In this document: positions 31,864-42,223 of the stretch, one piece after another
How positions within the stretch are numbered: the stretch's first letter is position 1
Layout of the letters: every line of letters starts with the position of its first letter
Assembly: GCA_033675265.1 (NCBI GenBank)
Contig: JAUJYZ010000013.1
Span: 1-64,000 of the forward strand
Reading direction: 5' to 3'
Length of the DNA: 64,000 bases
Source of the DNA: Actinostola sp. cb2023
Lineage: Eukaryota; Cnidaria; Anthozoa; Actiniaria; Actinostolidae
Notes under the pieces: generated by a model
Databases searched by the model: none
What the model was told of the DNA's origin: nothing
The model's input: the letters and a program-made list of their open reading frames with translations, nothing else
Made by a program: the position numbers and the translations under genes

Positions 31864-32492
31864 ATGAGTATATATCGGATGAATTAGTCTCCAACTCCTC
31901 CGAAAAAATGCCACAGGAAAGCCAAGGAAACCTTGACTCGCAAGAAAAGGTCCAACAGATAACCTCAGAGGCCTACAGAAGTCAATAAATTTAAGTCGAC
32001 ACAAGGCGACACAGAGCAGCGTAATGTTTCGCGGTAAGGTAGACCATGCAAGGTCCAGTTTAGAACGTATTGCTCCTATGTCTCATTCGCTTTTACTTTG
32101 TGATTCTCACTGATTATTGGGTCCGCAGCGAACCAACCATACGTCGTAGTCTGTCTTATTCTCGTAATTTAAGGGGTAAATAATTTACGTTCGTTTGAAC
32201 GAAGTGAATTAGAACGTAAATGTATTTTCCGCTGGTATGTAGAGTTAGATAAACAGTTATATGATCCCATTGTTAGGCGCTCAATTCCAGCGAGCGGGGG
32301 CGGGGTCTCCAGAGTATATAAGGTGTAGCAGAACAAGTGTCCTGCTCTCACGCTCGCGGACCCGATTGTGTATTCATGTTTAATTCCCACCCGCCCGCCC
32401 CTATAATTAGCACTGTTTATGTTTTAATAAAATACATATTCTATTTTTCGCCTGATACTGTTTTCCCTTTTACAGGCTATAGAGAATCTAAC

Positions 32493-32654
32493 ATGGAAAA
32501 CATCAGGTGCTACCAACGAATGGGTCACTGGGCTAAGGACTGTCGATCCAGCTGGAAAACTCCAAGCTCACAAGCCGCTAATCGATTCCCGCTTCCAAGC
32601 GGCTACACGTATAATTCACCTTCAAGAGCTGCATCAACCAGCAATGCCAAGTAA
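32493..32654 (+). pseudogene. Zinc-knuckle fragment
   Basis: The frame includes RCYQRMGHWAKDCRS, a CCHC-type knuckle missing its second cysteine (a short in-frame loss). It is followed by a Ser/Pro-rich stretch. It follows an acag acceptor-like site, but no intact ORF can be built. Confidence 0.5.
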
Positions 32655-32999
32655 TGAAGAACTAGAGGATGTAGAGCCTCGTACACAGGTATAATTTTTA
32701 GAGGAGCAGTACGAATTGGAATCAAAACATGCTACCTGCCCCAAGTTAAAGGGAACTTAAAAAAGCATTCGAAATTTTGGGAAGAATTGGAACAATAAAA
32801 ATAATAAATATTTATTATTATTATTATTAACATCAAAGTTTATTTTGGATGTGATAGATAGTGGTTGTCGAGTCACCAAGTCCCATGCGGCTTAAGAATA
32901 ACAAATCATCTAATTTACATCAATAATTCGTTGACGAAGACATCGTGCAATCCTACTGAGTTAAGGAAAGTTTTGAGCCGCCATTAATAGTTACTCCGC

Positions 33000-33892
33000 T
33001 GTCCGTGTCTGTGCAGCCAAACGGCAAAAAGAAGCTAATTCTAGATCTAAGGCACGTCAACAAATGTGTACAATAGTTACGCATCAAATACGAAGACTGG
33101 AAGGTCGTTATGAACTACTTCACGTTAGAAGGCTACATGCTATAGCTTGATTTGAAGAGCGATTATCACCACATAGAATTAGCGGAGCACCACCAATTCC
33201 TGGAAGTCTGGCGCGACTCAGGAGACAAAATATTACGTCTTTACCGTATTACCATTTGGTTTGTCAACCGCTTCGCATATATTTACTAAGGCACTGTAGC
33301 CACTCGTTAAGCATTGGAGATATCTAGGGATATGTTTAGCATTGTTTTTAGACGACGGCTGGTTTATTGATAAGGATTATAATTCGTCTAGTACCCTAGC
33401 CAAAATAATTAAGAAAGATCTGGAAAGTGCGAGTTTCGCGACAAACGACGAAAAATTAGCTTGGGACCCGGCCTGCCACAGAATCACTTGGTTAGGTCTA
33501 GTTTGGATAACACCAAGAAGAGTTGAAAAAATACTAAACACTATGGATAGTTTCAGAGAGCGCAAGTTTGTGGTTACTACCATATAGGGTTAGCCTCCTT
33601 CACCGGTCAGATCATTTCTACTAGCCCAGTATTAGGAACAATTACTCGTACTCTGACTAAACACGGCTGTATTCTATTAATCGTATGCGCCGAGCATTGG
33701 GACTCCGTCATGCAGCTTGCACATTATTGTATCGAAGACGTTAATTTCTGGCAGAATAACTTATTAAGTTCAATCAAGGGTAGGCTTCTATTCTCTTTCG
33801 CTTCGCTCAGCAGAGTAGAAAACGTTTCATATTTAAGTGATAACGACAACACAAGTTGGAGGGTAGCCATCCAACAAATCAGTGTTTATTAG
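33000..33892 (+). pseudogene. DIRS-like reverse transcriptase / RNase H remnant
   Basis: In shifting frames: a QPNGKKKLILDLRHVN block near 33015, a KSDYHHIEL block near 33160, a YRITIWF / LSTASHIFTKAL block near 33245-33295, the catalytic FLDDG block at 33342-33360 and a WLGLVW block near 33490. Then come GQIISTSPVLGTITR (about 33605-33645) and an SDN-type block near 33835, which fit an RNase H region. The LDDG form and the order of blocks match DIRS-type RT, not Gypsy. Several stops and frameshifts are present. Confidence 0.75.
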
Positions 33893-33988
33893 TGTACAAT
33901 GTACAAGATAATAGTGTACAGCGTAGAGAGTTGATAGACCAATAACTGGTTACAAGTTAAAGAATCGATGAGTTAACGAAGGCCGTTT

Positions 33989-35208
33989 TAAGAGGATACT
34001 TTTTACGAACGCACGTATCAGTTGAGCGCCAAAAACCAATAGCATGGCCATGAGGATACGTTTTGTACAAGGCTAAAACTGCTTTAGCAAAGAGTTCAAG
34101 TTATTTATTATTATTATTATTATTTGTGATGGTTTTTGAAAGGCAAAAGTGAAATTCGAGTGTTAGTGTTAATCCAAAGTGAACATTTGATTTGATCATA
34201 ACTGTCCACATGCATGGGCTAGATCTGTATATTTACTATTGTTGCTGATGTTTTCCCCAGAATTACCCAGTCAAATTTGAAACAGAAAGCAGGAAATGGA
34301 CATGGCTTTGTACAACACTAAAACAGCTTTAGTCAGACAATTTATTTTGGTGTTAATAGTTTGTGCTTGGTTAAAATAAAACAAGACGCTCAATGAGCGT
34401 ACACTCGGGCTTATGACAAGGACAATGTCAGTTGCGTGAGGAGAGACCTGACAATGACTGACAGTTGCGTGACGAGGGAGACTGTATATACATGTATGTG
34501 TCGAGTTCATTTGATTTGCCTTTGACTTTGAGTTCATTTGATTACCTTTTGACTTTGAGTTCAATTGATTTGATTTTGATGAGTTCGTGTAAAGGCCCCC
34601 TCTCTAGCTTCAGATCCCGAAACGTCGAGTTTGGAATCGAGTTCGGGTTCGAGTTACGGTTCGAACGTCGAATAAAACAAGGACATCTTCTTCAATACAA
34701 TATCATTTCTCTGACGTCATGACAATCAGTGACAGTTGAGTGACGAGGGAGACTATGAGTCGGATGAGTACGAACATGATACGTCTTGAGGTTGCATAGG
34801 TCAGATGGTTCCGATAACGCCCTCGCGTTACGACAGTCAGGCAGCAAGCAAAGCGATATTAGCTATCTAAACAAAATCTACTGAAAAATCAAACCCTTCC
34901 TCTCTAGCTTCAGAGACATAATACGAAGCTGCTCAGTAACGGATTATTAACGACATGTTGCTTTCAAAACTAAGATTCATAATCTACTTGAGTCCTGTGT
35001 CTCCTTTATCTTTTCAAATCTGCGGAGTAATCTTGAAACTCCGGATACGATTAAATACGTCGCATACTCGTCATTTTGGAGCCGAACAAAACTACTACTA
35101 CTACTACTACTACCGAAATCCGCATTTTCTAACTCGGGCGGCCTGCGGCCTGGGCCCGAGTAATTAGAGTGTTAATCCAAAGCGAAAATCGAAAGTCAAA
35201 CTGTTCAA
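33989..35208 (-). mobile_element. Diverged reverse copy of the TTAA MITE, split by a later insertion
   Basis: 33989-34378 and 35164-35208 are reverse-complement matches to the two parts of the 12712-13155 element. Between them, about 34380-35163 is a different repeat that begins aagacgctcaatgagcgtaca and ends in the gggcccgagtaa hairpin. This gives a relative order of insertion. Confidence 0.65.
34380..35161 (+). mobile_element. ~780-bp element with gacgctcaatgagcgt start and gggcccgagt hairpin end
   Basis: Starts with a short palindrome (acgctcaatgagcgt) followed by acactcgggc and ends with ctcgggcggcctgcggcctgggcccgag. A deleted version is at 9780-9868, and 5' parts occur at 45724 and 46544 and in reverse near 49240. 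Contains a (CTA)n run at about 35087-35112. No protein is recognised. Confidence 0.55.
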
Positions 35209-37046
35209 AAGCCCTCGACCCATCCTGGCCGGATCGCACGTAAAATGGTTTCGGACAACCAAGCGTAAGAAAAGATCGTTGAGATCGGAAGTATGAAACC
35301 AGATTTACACATACTAGCTATCGAAATATTTCAATTACAATATCAAATACAATCAACTCTCAACGTTGTGTCAAAGTTCACGTGGTCGAAGAAGGTAGAA
35401 CTGCGCTAGAGAATGAAAGAAATTATAATTCCCTATACTGGGATCTGAAAGAGTTTACGGACATATCATGGCATTTAGCCTGTGATTTTACCGCTATAAG
35501 TAACTCTAGAGTTCTGGTCAAACATCAGGCAAAAATAAATTGAGTGTTAGCGGAACAGTGTTTACGAATTTAAGGTAATCAAAAGCGGGACACGAGCTCA
35601 AAAGCGCTTATGAAAAGCGGCGTTGGCCATGCTACAAGGAAAAGTATGCATAGACAAAAGTTACTGTTTCTCTAATTGTGTAATCGTTGAGCTATTAGAA
35701 GGGAGTGAGTAATAGAAGTCGGTACACACCGACGACACTGGCTGGTGGTTAGATTTTCTATAAAAGTACGGCAACGGAAGTTGGCACTGGCCATGAAAAA
35801 CACGAAAGGCACTGGCCGGAGCGAGTGGTAGAAGTCTGCACAGGCACATTAATGTAAACGAAATACACACCGACGGCGCTGGCTGGCGGTTCGATTTGAT
35901 ATAGAAGTAAGGGAAGTTGGCACTGCATGGCCAAGAAAAACACCAACGGCACGGACCGGTGTGTATGCATCACAAAATAGCCAATCGATGGCGCTGGCCA
36001 CGATTGAACTGTATGAGAGGCAGCCTCTTAGCGATTTATTGAATATGGTATATTCTGTTCTTATATTCACAGACACTGCGTCGAATGTGAAAAAGTTGAA
36101 AGACAAATCATTGGCGTTTTTCCAGTGTTTCCCATGAGTGTACGAGAACGCCTCTACGAGACCTAACGATATGAGATATTCTGTTTATGTATTTACAGGC
36201 CATTTACTCAAGTCCAACTTGGAGTAATTTACCGGAACATCTTAGACCAAACGTCCATATGATACTATAAGTACTATGTTAAAGTCAAGAGTTCAGAGCA
36301 CAACCCAAAAATATGCTAATGAGATCGAGAAGTTGTTCGTGTGGTGTAAGAGAAAGCAAGTGAAAGTGATGGTGCCGTTTCCAAGCTCTGGCTTAAGTAA
36401 CCATCTAAGTGTTTTGAGAATATATACACAACAATGAAGTTCTTAGTAAAAATCCGTAATTCAGTCGTGTAACATACATTCACTTGATTCATTTGCGCGT
36501 GTTTTTTCTTTTTGTTGTGTTTTTTTTCATTTCTCATTTCAGATATCTTCTTCAGCATTCCATACTTCAAAGTTTGGCCGACTTCACATATTCCACATAT
36601 TGGATAATTTCAGTTGTAACCCTTAAATCCCCAAAGGTTACGTCTTAGCATAGAAGGGGCTACACGTTCCCTATTTTTACCACACTGTGGTTGTTGGGGT
36701 TTTCGTGTCAGGCTATGACGTGTAGATTATTGCTGAACTATGTATTATCAGTTCTTGGTGAACCATTTACGAATTGTTGTCGAAATAAGCTCCTAATGGC
36801 ATTGGCATGGCTGTCCAGAAGAAAAGAAAAGGAACATCGAATATTATATGCGTTGAGCATGTACTCTACTATGGTTCCATTTCAGATGTGGAAAGTCAGA
36901 ATCTGAAGCAGAGTTAAGCCAGACAATATGTCAAAGTCCAGTGTACATATATAGCCTCACTTGGGAGGAGTCTTGAACTTGAACTCAGCTGTATTATTAG
37001 AAAGTCTTATTGTGTATTTGTATCGGTTTTGATTGCTGTTAATAAA
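35209..37046. other. Unassigned sequence inside the DIRS-like region
   Basis: No recognisable coding domain. About 35725-35990 holds two diverged copies of a ~145-bp unit (acacaccgacg.cgctggctgg ... gaagttggcactg). The missing 3' part of the DIRS-like element (recombinase) would be expected here, but I cannot see it. Confidence 0.4.
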
Positions 37047-37337
37047 TGATTATTGGGTCCGCAGCGAACCAACCATACGTCGTAGTCTGTCTTATTCTCG
37101 TAATTTAAGGGGTAAATAATTTACGTTCGTTTGAACGAAGTGAATTAGAACGTAACAATGGAATTACGGAGTAATAAATACAGCTTATTAGATGTTTTCT
37201 CGGGTCTTGATAGGAAACATTACATGTATAAATAGAGTGGTTTTCATAAACCCGTGAAACAAATCGTTTGTCAGTGCGTAATAGCCATAAACACACAAAA
37301 GAAAACAATGGAATTACGGAGTAATAAATACAGCTTA

Positions 37338-37469
37338 TTAGATGTTTTCTCGGGTATTACGGGCTGATATTTTACGAGTTGCGAATGTATTTTTCCGAGC
37401 CCGCAGGGCGAGGAAAAATGCGAGCAACGAGTAAAATGTCAGCCCGTAATACCCGAGAAAACATCTAAT
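37338..37469. mobile_element. Second copy of the ATTAGATGTTTTCTCGGGTA inverted-repeat element
   Basis: Nearly identical to 1851-1986. Just upstream, its flank (acaatggaattacggagtaa) appears twice because DIRS module R (37204-37304) is inserted between a partial and a full copy. Confidence 0.7.
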
Positions 37470-37877
37470 GAGGGATTTATTATATAACTAACGTAATTGT
37501 ATAAGAATATTGTTTTTTGAGTTTTTTGAGTTGTGAACAGGGCATTACGGATTTCTACAGGGCATTAACGTCTCATATCGGCCCTCAAAAATGACCAAAT
37601 TTGGTAATATCGGCCGGTGACTTCGGAGCGCGGACAAAAACCGCTGGATCCTCGAGCATGCCCTGCTAGCAGAGTTTCCTCTTTGGTCAATGGTTTTGTA
37701 TTGATCTTTTGCTGTATAGGCTTTTGCTTCTGTTTCTTGATCGTCCGAGAGAAAACTCAATCTCGTCGCCAGAGCCGTTATTTCTTACTGCGCATGCTCG
37801 ACGAAAGAACTTGGCTCCGGAACCCAGAATCTGGGTATTTTGTGACATGCGCATAAAAGAGACTTACCGGAAACAAT

Positions 37878-38065
37878 ATGGCGGACTCTCGATGGAGCTG
37901 TTCGGTTTGCCCTCGAGAAAATGGGTTTGGATGAAAGCTTTCATCTTAAAACGAAGCAATACGACGCCATGAAGAACATTGTAACACTCAACAATGATAC
38001 TTTAGTAGTTTTACCCACTGGTTTAATACGGCAAATCGTTAATTTATCAATGTTTGCCGCCGTTT
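37878..38065 (+). pseudogene. RecQ-like helicase N-terminal fragment
   Basis: After an ATG (37878) and a 1-nt frameshift, the frame reads AVRFALEKMGLDESFHLK, then QYDAMKNIVTLNNDTLVVLPTG. After another frameshift it continues YGKSLIYQ. The Walker A motif (PTGYGKS) and the preceding Gln (Q motif) are those of RecQ-type DNA helicases. Nothing recognisable follows 38065, so this is a short frameshifted fragment, perhaps a retrocopy or transposon-captured piece. Confidence 0.7.
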
Positions 38066-38681
38066 CGCCGTTTGCCGCTCGTTTATGATTACATGAAATC
38101 CTCTGCCTCTGCCTCTGGCTCTAAAAAAGCACTGTGCTTATCGTCTCTCTGTTGAATTCCTTGATGGTGGATCAACGATCTGTAATCAGTGAATATCACC
38201 TTCGTTCGACATGACACTCACAGACAAACAAACCTTGCAATGAGTCCCACCTTCACTATATTATCGCTCTAGTTCAACGACACTTTGAAATTATTCTTAG
38301 TATTGATGAGGATACATTTAATTTCAATTCAGCTAAAGATACATTGTTGACGTCGCCATTTTGACTAGTACACTTGCACAGTCTATACGCACCAGTTCGT
38401 GCAAGAACTCGGCTTGAGGACCGTATGAATATCAATTTACAAGAATGCATCCTATAGCTATTTGTTTATTAGAACATATTTTTATTCAGAATTATATTCG
38501 TGAATTTTGTATTCAGATCATTGATCCGATCCGATGATCCGATCCGATCCGATGATCCGATCCGATGATCCGATCCGATGATCCGATCCGATGATCCGAT
38601 CCGATCCGATGATCCGATCCGCGATCCGATCTAGGTTTTGTTGACACCGGTTACGAAGGTATCAAATGACTCACCTTCCTC
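38066..38681. other. Unassigned sequence with a GATCCGATCC array
   Basis: Short ctctgcctctgcctctgg run near 38100; otherwise no gene. The satellite-like array at 38519-38632 is listed separately. Confidence 0.4.
38519..38632. repeat. Short tandem array of gatccgatcc / gatgatccgatcc units
   Basis: About 110 bp of alternating gatccgatccgat-type units with 5- and 8-bp periods. It lies just upstream of the Gypsy remnant. Confidence 0.9.
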
Positions 38682-39134
38682 TTGTATTCTCGAGTTAAAC
38701 GTGTATCTTTCGTAGATTTCGTTTGTATCTCCAACATAATACGTTTCAAAAGACATAATACGTTTCAAAAGACAGCTACACAACATCAAAACTATGATCG
38801 GAATGCTACACTTCCAACAATACTATGCAAATTCTGCGGAAAAACTCACATTCGCAAGAAAGAAGAGTGCCCTGCATGGGGAAAGTCATGCAGTAAATGT
38901 GGCAGAATGAATCACTTTGCTGTCAAGTGTTTGAGTCGACAAGGAACCCAAACAGATACCGTACGCGCAAGTGAAATATTTGAATTGCCTTTGTTGGTTT
39001 TTGTCCAATCAGGTCCGAGCGCCAAAGCCCGCTGGGATTTCCTGTGGTGTAACGTTTACTTCCGTGGACAGCAAACGGGAACTCCGGATGAAAATGGCTG
39101 TATGTTGTGGATTCTTCGAAGGATTCGAGAATGA
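38682..39134 (+). pseudogene. Gypsy gag fragment with two zinc-knuckle-like motifs
   Basis: The frame contains CKFCGKTHIRKKEECPAWGK, then CSKCGRMNHFAVKC, a paired knuckle pattern common in metazoan Gypsy gag. The duplicated string aatacgtttcaaaagacat occurs at 38737-38774. After about residue 115 the frame runs into the unrelated insertion. Confidence 0.7.
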
Positions 39135-39480
39135 ATTTGATGCTTTTTCTTGTCGTGACTCGCTTTCGAGGAATCCATATTTATCATTCTTTCACCTGAG
39201 GTCGTTTGAATTGATGGGAAAACATTTTCAGGAGAGAAATCGAGGAGGATCGATCGTGACCTGTAGTGATTTGAGACTCGATGTTTCCGTCCTTCTCATT
39301 ATATATGGAGGGGAGAGTTAGAGCAGCCAAAACACGTCAAAATCGACCGAAACGAGGCAAAATGAAGACAAGACGTTATGTATATGTGAAATACACTTTA
39401 TTTAGAAGCTATCACTCATTTATTGTATTTTACTATAATTTACGTAAAGACCCAGACAGTGACAGCCTGGGTTTCCTGTG
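39029..39480. other. Foreign segment inside the Gypsy remnant
   Basis: Replaces protease and early RT. It starts near gctgggatttcctgtgg and ends at cctgggtttcctgtgg, so it is bounded by a short direct repeat. No domain is recognised. Confidence 0.45.
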
Positions 39481-40319
39481 GGAAGACCAAGCTATTGCTG
39501 ATCATGACCGCAAAATACACTCTCTCCTGAACTGCTGTAGAGAAAAGGGGATCAAGCTCAATAAAGAAAAACTGAAATTCCACAAGAAGGAAGTAGTATT
39601 TATGGGTCACGTGATCACTGCTGAGGGATTGAAACCAGACCCAACAAAGATAGAGGCTGTGCTCAATATGCCCGCACCCAGCAACAAGCAAGATGTCAGA
39701 AGGCTTCTAGGAATGGTAAATTACCTCCAAAAGTTCTCTCCCAACTTATCTAACGCAACTGCGCAACTCAGAGAGCTCCTTCAAGAAGATGTTATGTTTC
39801 AGTGGAGTCCACAAGTCCAAGGACAGTGCTTTAACGAACTCAAGCAACTACTGACTACCGCTCCGCTCCTCAAGTACTTCGACCCAAAAGACGAGATAGA
39901 GTTACAGTGTGATGCATCAGAGAAAGGTCTTGGCGCTTGTCTCATGCAGCTAGCGTGGACAACCAGTTGCTTACGCTTCAAGGTCCCTTACTCAAACAGA
40001 ACAACAGTACGCCCAGATAGAGAAAGAAATGCTGGCCATAGTGTTTGGCGCTCAAACGTTTGAACAGTATGTATATGGCCGGAAGACAAAAGTGGAGACA
40101 GACCACAAGCCTCTTGAGTCGATTCTCAAGAAAAGTATCCTAAATGCACCTAGGAGACTTCAAAGAATGATGCTCAGACTTCAGAAGTACGACCTAGAAG
40201 TAACCTACAAAAAGGGCGCTCACATGTACCTCGCTGATACACTGAGCAGGGCCTATCTACCTACGACGGACAACCAAGAGAACTTTGGCGAAGACGTCCT
40301 TAAGTTAACAGACTTGTAA
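39480..40319 (+). pseudogene. Gypsy reverse transcriptase (C-terminal part) and RNase H, frameshifted
   Basis: In frame from 39480: DRKIHSLLNCCREKGIKLN, the VVFMGHVITAEGLKPD block, the RRLLGMVNYLQKFSPNLS block and DASEKGLGACL of RNase H. A frameshift near 39957 moves the rest to a second frame with VETDHKPLESI and ADTLSRAYL. Another shift near 40315 joins to the integrase frame. The YXDD part of RT is absent. Confidence 0.85.
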
Positions 40320-40324
40320 CAGAA

Positions 40325-41731
40325 GTGATGCAGAAAAGGATGCAGAGCATCAATGCACTTCACTACATCTCTGTGTCAGAACAAACCCTAACGAAAATCA
40401 AACAGACAACTGAAGATGACGAAAGTATGCATGTCCTCAAGACAATTATCAGGCAAGGGTGGTCAGAAACGAAAGACTCATTACCAGAAAGCCTCACCCA
40501 CTACTTCCCATTCCGAGATGAACTGTCCATCCAAGATGGGTTGGTTTTCAAAGGAGAACGCCTAGTGATCCCACTCGAGGCTAGACCCTATATCAAGTCT
40601 AGGATCCATGCAAGCCATATTGGCATCCAAGGCTCTCTAAGACGAGCTAGAGAATCCGTTTACTGGCCAGGGATGAACCAGGAAGTCTCTGACTTTATCT
40701 CGAAGTGCGAGATATGCTGCAATCATATCCATCCACGTGACCAAGCGAAAGAACCATTGATATCTCATGATCTACTCTCTACGCCTTGGACGAAAATCGC
40801 CTGTGACCTCTTTGAAATAGACAACAAGTCCTACCTTATCACAGTCGACTACTTCTCCAGTTTCTTTGAGATCGATAGACTGACAGACAAGACAAGCAAA
40901 GAAGTAATTAATAACGGCCCTCCCTTCAACTTGCTGGCATTCAAGAACTTTGCAAAGGAATATGGCTTCGAACATGTAACTAGCTCACCAGGATTCCCTC
41001 AATCCAACGGCAAAGCCGAGAATGCCGTCAAGACAGCTAAATCTCTGATCCGAAAGGCCACGGAATCCTCAAGCGATCCATACTTAGCACTACTCGATTG
41101 GAGGAACACTCCTACGGAAGGATTAGAAAACTCGCCGGCACAACGCCTCTTCAGTAGAAGAACAAGGACACTCCTTCCCACAACTAGCAGTCTGTTGAAA
41201 CCTGAAGTTTCGAAAGACACGATGGAGAAACTGCAACTACGTAAAGCAAAACAACAACTGTATTTCAACACGAGAGCTAAAGAGTTAAGCGAACTGCAAC
41301 CTGGAGACACGGTAAGGGTAAAGCCACTAAAACCTACCAACTCTCACAAACCATGGATCAAAGCACAAGTAAAAGGAAAGGTCGATATACGATCCTACCA
41401 GATCCGTACAGATGATGGAAGGATATATAGACGAAACAGGAGACACCTGCAAACAAGACACACCTGGGACAGAGAACCCGATACAACAGAGCCCATCCAT
41501 TCTCCAAGGATGCCAGGCAGCCCCTCTACCTCAAACACACCCATACCCACAGAAGTCCCAACTACAACCCAAAGAGAGCCACTCCCCCCAGACTCTGACA
41601 GGACTGACAACCACCAAGAGCATGTTTCCCCGGGCAAAGACCACGGGACAGACTACGTGACAGACCACGTGACAACAAGACGAGGACGGGTTATCAACAA
41701 ACCAAGATACCTAAATGACTATACCACTTAA
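40325..41731 (+). pseudogene. Gypsy integrase with internal deletion of catalytic region
   Basis: A 468-codon open frame. It has an HHCC zinc-binding region (HASHIGIQGSLRRARE ... CEICC), the core block PWTKIACDLFEID with the first catalytic Asp, and SSPGFPQSNGKAENAVKTAK with the catalytic Glu. The C-terminal part includes LQPGDTVRVKP and a Thr/Pro-rich end. Between TSKEVI and NNGPPFN about 20-25 residues are missing compared with the family, including the second catalytic Asp. The ORF is open but the enzyme should be inactive. Confidence 0.85.
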
Positions 41732-41866
41732 GAACTGTTTCAGTCAGTTTTACTAAACTGTCATGATTATACTTTGTTATTATTGTTCCTGTTCATTACG
41801 ATATCAATAGTACATTACCATTATTGATTTACTTTATTTTATTTATCTTCTTTGAAGAAGGGGAGA

Positions 41867-42019
41867 TGTAACGATGTGCACGTGATTACCAGGTGAGATA
41901 CACAGAGATATCGCATTACATGAAGCGAACTCGATGAATAACCATATGCTGTACATGTATTCCACATTGAATAAAAGCTGCTCTATTCCAAACTCGATTA
42001 TTAACTGAAGAACGTTACA
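41867..42019 (+). repeat. 3' LTR of the Gypsy element (153 bp)
   Basis: Starts TGTAACGATG and ends GAACGTTACA, with matching TGTAACG / CGTTACA inverted ends. It is preceded directly by the polypurine tract gaagaaggggaga and contains AATAAA (about 41969-41974). The upstream LTR is not in the window. Confidence 0.85.
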
Positions 42020-42223
42020 GGTGCCTATGTTTTTTAATAGATTTGATTACAAACTCTGAAAAACGTTTTAAATCTTTAACATCGTTATTATTGCGGCTGG
42101 GATATCGGCTGATAATAGCGCGCGATGCACTGTTGTTGCTGGCTTCCTCGTCTTATCATTGTTTGTCTCTTTGCATTTCTAATTTCTAATTTCTCTCTGC
42201 CGATTCACTTCAGGCACTATCGA

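Larger units (their letters stand above)
31251..37304 (+). mobile_element. Decayed DIRS-like retroelement with split direct repeats, later invaded by other repeats
   Basis: Three repeat modules define it. Module Q (~164 bp) is at 31351-31514 and 32218-32382. Module P (109 bp) is at 32111-32219 and 37047-37155. Module R (~100 bp) is at 31251-31350 and 37204-37304. Coding remnants in order are a gag-like frame (31600-31863), a zinc-knuckle frame (32493-32654) and reverse transcriptase/RNase H (33000-33892). No tyrosine recombinase is recognisable. Boundaries are approximate. Split, non-LTR-like direct repeats fit the DIRS/Ngaro order rather than LTR elements. Confidence 0.65.
38682..42019 (+). 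mobile_element. 5'-truncated Gypsy (Ty3-type) LTR retrotransposon
   Basis: gag zinc knuckles, RT/RNase H, integrase, a polypurine tract and a 3' LTR follow in Gypsy order on the plus strand. The protease and the first half of RT, including the catalytic aspartates, are missing, replaced by unrelated sequence at about 39029-39480. No 5' LTR is present. Several frameshifts make it non-functional. Confidence 0.85.

Noticed and set aside
31351..32382. Two Q repeats with TATA box as LTRs of an LTR retrotransposon
   Set aside because: They lie only ~0.87 kb apart with a partial gag between. They have no TG...CA ends or polypurine tract, and the RT downstream is of DIRS type.
34380..35161. Helitron, because of the 3' hairpin
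   Set aside because: The end after the hairpin is TAA rather than CTRR, and the start is a palindrome rather than TC. Interrupted-target evidence suggests a different class.
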